A stretch of 64,000 nucleotides of DNA from Tricholoma matsutake (taxonomy: Eukaryota > Basidiomycota > Agaricomycetes > Agaricales > Tricholomataceae), in contig AP026544.2 of assembly GCA_026075535.2 (NCBI GenBank), positions 1,426,001-1,490,000 of the forward strand, written 5' to 3'. Of the stretch, positions 58,886 to 64,000 are shown piece after piece. The notes beneath the pieces are model-generated. The model worked only from the letters and a program-made list of their open reading frames with translations. It did not search any database and was not told the origin of the DNA. Each line of letters starts with the position of its first letter. The first letter of the stretch is position 1. The translations under genes and the position numbers were made by a program.

Positions 58886-59713
58886 ATGGAGTCTCTACCC
58901 ATCATAATGGCTGTATACACCCTCGCAACAGGCATCAGTATATGGCTCGAAAAACGCGCAGAAAAAGAAAGAACAATAAAAGGAATCTCGGAGACTATCT
59001 CGCAAATTCAGAATATTCTACTACCGCTGAAAACGACACGACTCGGAAGCATCGACAAACCAGTATTTGACTCCGTCCGCAGTATGGGAGCTGCACTCAA
59101 GCGGACGAAAGAGCATCTCCTCGTGTGGGAATATAAGCGCACACACCGACTTTCTTCTCTGTTCATTCCTTCGACTGCGCTCGGCCAACTCAAATACGAC
59201 GCACAGCAACTTGACCAGCAGCTGATGTTGCTGTTGACGTCTTTGGCGATTGTTCAGTATAGTCATTCACAGAATAGTTCGAGTGCGGGTTCTGAGTTCG
59301 AGTCAGGGTCGAGTGTAGTACCCATAGTAGCTGGAGCTACGAGGAATCGTGCTACAGTGTTAGATTGGGTGGAGAATAGGGAGGTTAAAGAATTTTGGCG
59401 TGGTTACGTAGGAGAAAAGGTTCGTCATGTCGATCACTTTGCTGTGTTTGTTCACCTCAATGGGGGGGGAAAATACTACCAGATCCAATTTATCTCTGAA
59501 CTTGAATTCCGCTCGCGGTTGAGTTCTTGGCTGGGGGAAACACCTTCGTCGGTATCTTTTGGTCAGTTGATGTTACGGCTCGATGAGTTTGGTGTTGGAG
59601 GGGTCACACCTTCGCACCTTGATGAGATTGCTGCCGGGAATTCACTAAAGGATGTCTTGAAGATGTATATGGAAACCGGGCACTTGCCAGCTTATCGGGG
59701 AACTCGTTGTTGA
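58886..59713 (+). CDS. Protein with hydrophobic N-terminus, first gene of a putative conflict module
   Basis: 275 residues, single exon, ATG at 58886 shortly after the right end of the TIR block and a CT-rich stretch typical of fungal promoters. Residues 5-20 are hydrophobic, followed by a charged helical region to about residue 125; this arrangement is reminiscent of HeLo/MLKL-like N-terminal domains of fungal cell-death proteins, but I cannot confirm it from sequence alone. The second half has two compact blocks (V-D-H-F-A-V-F-V-H-L and S-F-G-Q-L-M-L-R-L-D-E-F-G-V-G-G) of unknown fold. Its TGA (59711-59713) overlaps the next ATG. No damage is seen and CpG is abundant. Confidence 0.6.
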   Translation: MESLPIIMAVYTLATGISIWLEKRAEKERTIKGISETISQIQNILLPLKTTRLGSIDKPVFDSVRSMGAALKRTKEHLLVWEYKRTHRLSSLFIPSTALGQLKYDAQQLDQQLMLLLTSLAIVQYSHSQNSSSAGSEFESGSSVVPIVAGATRNRATVLDWVENREVKEFWRGYVGEKVRHVDHFAVFVHLNGGGKYYQIQFISELEFRSRLSSWLGETPSSVSFGQLMLRLDEFGVGGVTPSHLDEIAAGNSLKDVLKMYMETGHLPAYRGTRC

Positions 59714-60294
59714 TGTGCGGTGTTTCAGATGGGCCAATCCCTACTACGCCATCGGAGTCGAGACTCGTAGAAAGCCACACCACCGAAATAAAGCTCCCAT
59801 TATTGGTATGGATCGACGATAACCTGATTAACAATACCAGCGAAGTCGCTCATGCCCATGAATTGAATATCAATGTTATTCAACTTACATCAACAGCTTT
59901 AGCAAAAGCATGGATTGAGGAGCACTGGGGTCAGTAACTAAAGTCAACTACGCGATTGACCCTTGAACTTACGTTTCCTGAAGACTTTCTGAGACAAAAC
60001 GACGATCCCTCCTTGATCCGGTTTATCTCGGACAACCATCGTGATGAACATGGATCGAATTCGTATCTGAACTATGCAGCAGGCGAAAATATCCTGAGAT
60101 ACCTTCGTGGGCGTCATTACAACGCACCGGTGCTGATCTTTACAGGATGGAGTGTCAATGCAACCCAATACGTTACGGATTATCGCTTTGCAGGATCGAC
60201 AACGGATTCAACTGTTTGCTATCAGTATATATCTTCTCTAGCAGCAGGAGGGACAGATGATTTGGGGTGGATGAAATTCATGGCGGCAGTGTAA
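59713..60294 (+). CDS. Receiver-like (REC-type) protein, second gene of the module
   Basis: Two exons, 59713-59929 and 59984-60294, with a 54-nt intron (GTCAGT...GAAG); 175 residues. The core begins with L-P-L-L-V-W-I-D-D-N-L, the acidic pair at the end of strand 1 seen in receiver-like domains, followed by a strand-helix pattern, an R-F-I-S-D-N-H-R-D-E block and a P-V-L-I-F-T-G block at the expected later strand. Similar receiver-like domains accompany effectors in prokaryotic and fungal conflict proteins. The short N-terminus and the TGATG overlap suggest either a shared transcript with the preceding gene or a frameshift that split one protein. Role inferred: sensing or adaptor. Confidence 0.55.
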
Positions 60295-60519
60295 GAATGA
60301 GGCATATTTGGTTGCTGGCAGTGTTTGGGCAGTGTTTGGGGAGTGTAGTCCATTAGACGGTACCCGGTCCGGTCACCGGTAGTCCCACATAGTTTTATTA
60401 AAAGATATTACCACGCGTCTGGCGCTTCCAAGTCCCAACTGCTGTTGTGCGGCTGCCTGTGCAAGCTAGAGACTACTCGTCTAAACTTTCAGTCTTTATC
60501 CGCTGTTCATATCCGCTGA

Positions 60520-61896
60520 ATGGATTGGCAATCGCCCACTGTGGAATCAGCTCCTTCCGTCAATGGTAGTGATGATAAACGCCTCGAGCGTTTTGGTGAT
60601 TGGATTTCGGCGATCCCAAACTTTGCGGAAATTGCAGACCAGGGACGATCTATATACCACGGGGGCGATGTTTCAACCCGCCTGGACGCCATACGCCGGG
60701 CAATTGAGTTCATTAGAGAGAACTGGAGCGACTACCCAAAATTTGTGCAGATCCTTCGCGATCACATACGATCGCAGCCATATGCGTACAGTGCAGGGAA
60801 AGAAGCACAGGACCTTATTGATTCCATTTTATCCACTCGTAAAGAGTGGTTGGACCGACAAGTGCATCCCTCTACCAGCGATAACTTCGATGTTGTCCGC
60901 CTTTATACATCCGGATTTGGATACAACCAAATTTTTTCGCTGTTGAATTCAGCGCTTCGTACAGACAATTTGATAGAAGATAGCAGCCTACTTCAGGCCA
61001 CCGTTTTCCTCATTGAACTCCTCAATATCGACCTGTACAACTTCCTCTTCACCCGCCCCAGTGCAGCATTCCAGGGCTTGGTATTCCGGGGGATCTCCCT
61101 CCACAGAGACCAAATCCAGGAATTTAAGAACATTGCTGCAAGGCCGGTCCGTGATCGGCATTTGAGCGTACCGCTCTCAATGATGTCAGCTAGCACATCG
61201 ACCGAAGTTGCTTTGAAGTTTGCACGTATCGATGCGAATAATCGCACTACCCACCAGCCCTTTCTGTGGAGAATTCACGTTGCCGACCTTGATCCAGCGC
61301 TCCTTAGGATCTACTGTGATCGGTTTCCTAGAAGTGTTGTGACGACGCTGTGTGCTGTACCTATTCACGAACTCTCCCAATTTGAGACGGAGGAGGAAGT
61401 TTTACTTCGGGGCCCCTTCTTCCAGCTCATTCGCATTGCTGATGAGATTGTTGATGGCCATGAACCGGCTATCCAGGTTATGGATCTTGTCATGTTGAAT
61501 ACGAACAGAGATCATCCTAGCACTATGGAATTGGGGGAACTACAGGATGAAGCGCGGAAAACCTTCACTTGTTTGGTGGGAATGGGAAGGGCTGCGGTGT
61601 GCAAGCAGGTTGCTGAGAAATATCACCTAGTGGATGACGCAGTGGTTTATGGCGAAATGTTTGACGAGCAACAGAAGAAATTAAATGAGCTCCTGAAAGG
61701 CACTGAGGATCTCGGAGTGTACCCTAAGGGGCTGTTTCCGAAACTTTGGGTTTTTGTCCGGACCTGTTTTCGTGATTTTATCCGCCGTTTTGCAAGTTTC
61801 CAACACTGGTCTGGTCCGAGTCAGCCACAGGCCCTAATTTTGGACGAGCACTCGCGAAAGGACACTGTTGGCTCAAAAACAGAAGGAGAAGTCTGA
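60520..61896 (+). CDS. ADP-ribosyltransferase-fold protein, third gene of the module
   Basis: 458 residues in one open exon. The three ART signatures appear in order: an Arg in L-V-F-R-G-I (R190), an S-A-S-T-S-T-E block (residues 223-229) preceding A-L-K-F-A, and E-T-E-E-E-V-L-L-R-G (residues 289-298) with the Glu pair expected for the catalytic E-x-E. This is the R-S-E class shared by ecto-ARTs and VIP2-like bacterial toxins, which transfer ADP-ribose from NAD to proteins. No signal peptide is seen, so it probably acts inside the cell. The first 150 residues are helical and unique. The C-terminus (about 330-440) is helical with no motif. The target is unknown; it may be a cell-death effector or a moonlighting regulator. 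The fold is well supported, activity is inferred. Confidence 0.75.
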   Translation: MDWQSPTVESAPSVNGSDDKRLERFGDWISAIPNFAEIADQGRSIYHGGDVSTRLDAIRRAIEFIRENWSDYPKFVQILRDHIRSQPYAYSAGKEAQDLIDSILSTRKEWLDRQVHPSTSDNFDVVRLYTSGFGYNQIFSLLNSALRTDNLIEDSSLLQATVFLIELLNIDLYNFLFTRPSAAFQGLVFRGISLHRDQIQEFKNIAARPVRDRHLSVPLSMMSASTSTEVALKFARIDANNRTTHQPFLWRIHVADLDPALLRIYCDRFPRSVVTTLCAVPIHELSQFETEEEVLLRGPFFQLIRIADEIVDGHEPAIQVMDLVMLNTNRDHPSTMELGELQDEARKTFTCLVGMGRAAVCKQVAEKYHLVDDAVVYGEMFDEQQKKLNELLKGTEDLGVYPKGLFPKLWVFVRTCFRDFIRRFASFQHWSGPSQPQALILDEHSRKDTVGSKTEGEV

Positions 61897-61994
61897 AGTG
61901 TAAAACAGCCATATTTGCCAGTCAAGTACCCAATATGATGTATAATATCATATCAAGTCAACTTGCATTAGTTCTTTTCTCGTTCTGAACTCTG

Positions 61995-62498
61995 CTATAT
62001 CTTACAACCAGCGAACGTGACTTGCGCTAGCGCACCACGGAGTGTGGCTCTCACGTTTTTTGTTTTGATGGCCTGTCTCTGTCCCGTACAGAGCATACTA
62101 CGGCCTGGGTCATTGCTCTTCATTGTCAATTGCGAACGTATACAGCCATGATTGCATTCTGGGTAGGTATACCGTATCGAACTCTCATCTTGGGATTCGT
62201 AAACCAATGAGCTGCCTGTAAATATTCCATCGTGGAACCAAACCATGCCATCTTTCGTGACTACGCGAGCAGTGAAATGGTCCGCAGCATAATAGATTAT
62301 ACCACGCAAGATATAGCGACACTGATGGTTGTTTACGTCAACAACCAGGACACTGTCCAAAGAAGGCAGGCAGTGTGATGTGTCCACTGCGAGCAACGGA
62401 GCCTGAAAGGTAAGCAAGAAACGACGAAGCAGAGGAGTCTCACATGTCGAGCAGCTGCTGGATAGTGGAGCAGAAAAATCATTGAAATGTTCCTGCAT
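61995..62498 (-). pseudogene. Ubiquitin-hydrolase-like peptidase relic (His box)
   Basis: On the minus strand an open stretch encodes P-L-L-A-V-D, then R-Y-I-L-R-G-I-I-Y-Y ... D-H-F-T-A-R (62300-62265) with the catalytic His, and D-G-M-V-W-F-H-D-G (62250-62225) with the expected Asp. The same blocks occur, split, at 9510-10160. No Cys box is seen, so this is a 3' fragment or an exon of a longer gene. The first 50 residues (62498-62350) are less certain. Confidence 0.5.
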
Positions 62499-62800
62499 TG
62501 TCTTTCCTTGTGGAGGGCCCAGGATCGTGAGTTCGCACGTAGTGCTGGTTCTCTCATTCTAAGGACTTTTTTTTCGAATTTTCTTCCAAGTCCCTCTCGG
62601 CATTTCCCGAAAATGGAAATTCAAACTCAGCATCACCGACGTCACACGTTGTTTGTGTTCAATCCACCGCTTCCGCTACACACCTCTACACCACCATATC
62701 CATGCCAGCCAGAGCCACTAGTGACTGCAAGCAAGATTCATATTCTATGTATGTTGTAACAATGAGATGGCGCCAAGACACCGACACCTAGGACGACGAC
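62499..62800. other. Segment without an identified gene
   Basis: Mixed composition, no repeats or ORFs with recognisable domains. Confidence 0.35.
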
Positions 62801-63620
62801 CCAGGACGGGATCAGGAGAACCCACCGCTGCGAGCCCCTGCTCGCAGGGTGGATGGAGGGACGAATGACGAAGATGAAGATGAACCATGAGGGGGAGAGG
62901 ATGACAACAACGAATGATGAACCACTACCACAGCACCTCTAACCACCGCGGCGAACAACTGCTCACAGGGTACAAATGGGGAGCAACAAGATGGGATGAC
63001 AATGCCAGGGGACTGGGATGGAGAGGGGTATGAACGACGCATGTGGCGAGGAGGAAGAGAACGGTGATGGGGCCAAAAAAAAACATCAAAAGGCAAGTTT
63101 TTTTTCTTTCCCCTTTTCTAATTTCATTTCCTTGTGGCTAACAACAAAAATTTTAGGTAGTGATTTTACTATTGACAACAATGACGGGCGCCCCCTGATC
63201 GACCCCCACTACTGCTATGAGTCCCTGTTTGTGGGGTGGTTAGGTGGTAGCACAACCATATGCCCACGAGGAAGGCCACAAGGACGATGGGGTGACATGA
63301 CAGCAGCACCCACTGTAGCAGGTACCATGATGCAAGGAATGCCACCACCCCTCACCCCCCATCATCTCCCTCACAGCGAGATGGGGTTTTTCACTTTGTA
63401 GCATTGAGACGGCACGACGCCCAACCAGGACACCATAACGACGAACAGCATGCCACCAGCCACCAGCCTCGTGAGCAACCGCTCAGGTGGATCGCGGGTG
63501 GAATGACAATGATGACAAGGCCACCATGATGATGGGGGAGCAGCAATGATTGGGGGCAAAGGGGAGCATTTAGGACAGTGAAAAGGGGTGTCAAGTGGGG
63601 GTTGGGTAAACACATGGGAA
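62801..63620. repeat. Purine-rich low-complexity repeat with palindromic 30-mers
   Basis: AG-rich on the plus strand. A palindrome CCACC-G-CTGCGAGC...GCTCGCAG-GGTGG lies at 62822-62853, with weaker relatives at 62943-62972 and 63462-63490. It looks like the inverted counterpart of 56941-57560. ORFs here are composition artefacts. Confidence 0.5.
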
Positions 63621-63649
63621 CGACGGGAGCAGGGATGAAACTGTAGTCA

Positions 63650-63960
63650 GCGATGTGCTTATATATATATTATTCTTATTTTTTTGCTTAAACTGCTGCT
63701 TAAGTTTCCTTATTGACATGGCTAGGCAGCCCCCTAAGAGCCCAAAAGCAGTTTAAGAAGTGATATAAGCATGAATAAGGGGAATTTTGCTTAATTCAGG
63801 AAACAACCCTACTTATTCTAAGCAGAATTTCCTTAACAGCCATTTGCTTAATCTTTCTTAATTTCCACTTTAAGTGCAATAAGGAGACATTAAGCATAAT
63901 AAGTTAGTGTCGAATTTTCCTCATGTAGTGATGGCAAAGTTCGGTCACTGTGAGAGTATG
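63650..63960. repeat. AT-rich segment with TTAAG/CTTAA inverted motifs, possible MITE
   Basis: Many copies of GCTTAA, CTTAAG and TTAAGCA on both strands, with partial inverted similarity between 63685-63715 and 63870-63905. The ends are not clear enough to define an element. Confidence 0.3.
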
Positions 63961-64000
63961 GATTTCAGCCGTTCAAGTAAGAAAATGGGAAATGTAAATG

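Noticed and set aside
1..64000. CRISPR arrays, tRNA, rRNA or prokaryotic operons
   Set aside because: No regularly spaced repeats and no tRNA or rRNA core sequence noticed; gene structure is clearly eukaryotic.

Overview
The window looks like genomic DNA of a filamentous basidiomycete, most likely an Agaricomycete (mushroom-forming fungus). The evidence is many 46-65 nt GT-AG introns, two chromodomain Ty3/Gypsy retrotransposons, a Helitron, a hAT and a Tc1/mariner-like element, and several multi-copy protein families that I know only from Agaricomycetes. I cannot name the species. Most of the sequence is nested, decaying transposons, with a few well-preserved genes between them.

Layout. 1-6142: Ty3/Gypsy chromovirus (Gypsy-1), inserted into a Tc1/mariner-type transposase gene that continues to 7111. 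7384-9189 (minus): relic of an Agaricomycete multigene family. 9420-10200: relic of a ubiquitin-hydrolase-like peptidase. 11051-19547: a 29-exon gene for a ZNFX1/Hrr1-type helicase (two CCCH fingers, SF1 helicase, NFX1-type cysteine repeats, RZ finger), the best-preserved host gene. 19944-21050: a zinc-finger gene cut by a short gag-only Ty1/Copia element (21053-22226). 22984-58784: a block bounded by inverted termini.

The bounded block is the main discovery. An element with terminal inverted repeats and a perfect 6-bp target duplication (GTAAGG) occupies 23197-58131. It sits inside a roughly 860-bp relative of the same family, whose own ends (22984 and 58784) carry a second perfect 6-bp duplication (TACTAT). 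Inside the 35-kb interval are a CACTGG-type MITE, a hAT element, a Helitron, an SPT5-like pseudogene, a long multi-exon gene with a possible 2OG-Fe(II) oxygenase segment, a second multi-exon gene on the opposite strand, a second chromovirus (Gypsy-2, 45671-53411, duplication GAAAC) and further gene relics. The small outer copy preserves the empty sites of both the MITE and the hAT insertion.

Just right of the block (58886-61896) lie three co-oriented genes that look like a biological-conflict or cell-death module: a protein with a hydrophobic N-terminus, a receiver-like protein and a protein with an ADP-ribosyltransferase fold. A peptidase relic and low-complexity repeats with palindromic 30-mers fill the end.

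A mutational theme runs through the repeats. Nearly all in-frame stops that break the old elements are TGA where family comparison expects arginine, as CGA to TGA change would give, and the two Gypsy-1 LTRs differ mostly at CG/TG/CA sites. This is what deamination of methylated CpG would leave. The helicase gene, whose fission-yeast relative acts in RNAi heterochromatin, is CpG-rich and lacks this damage.
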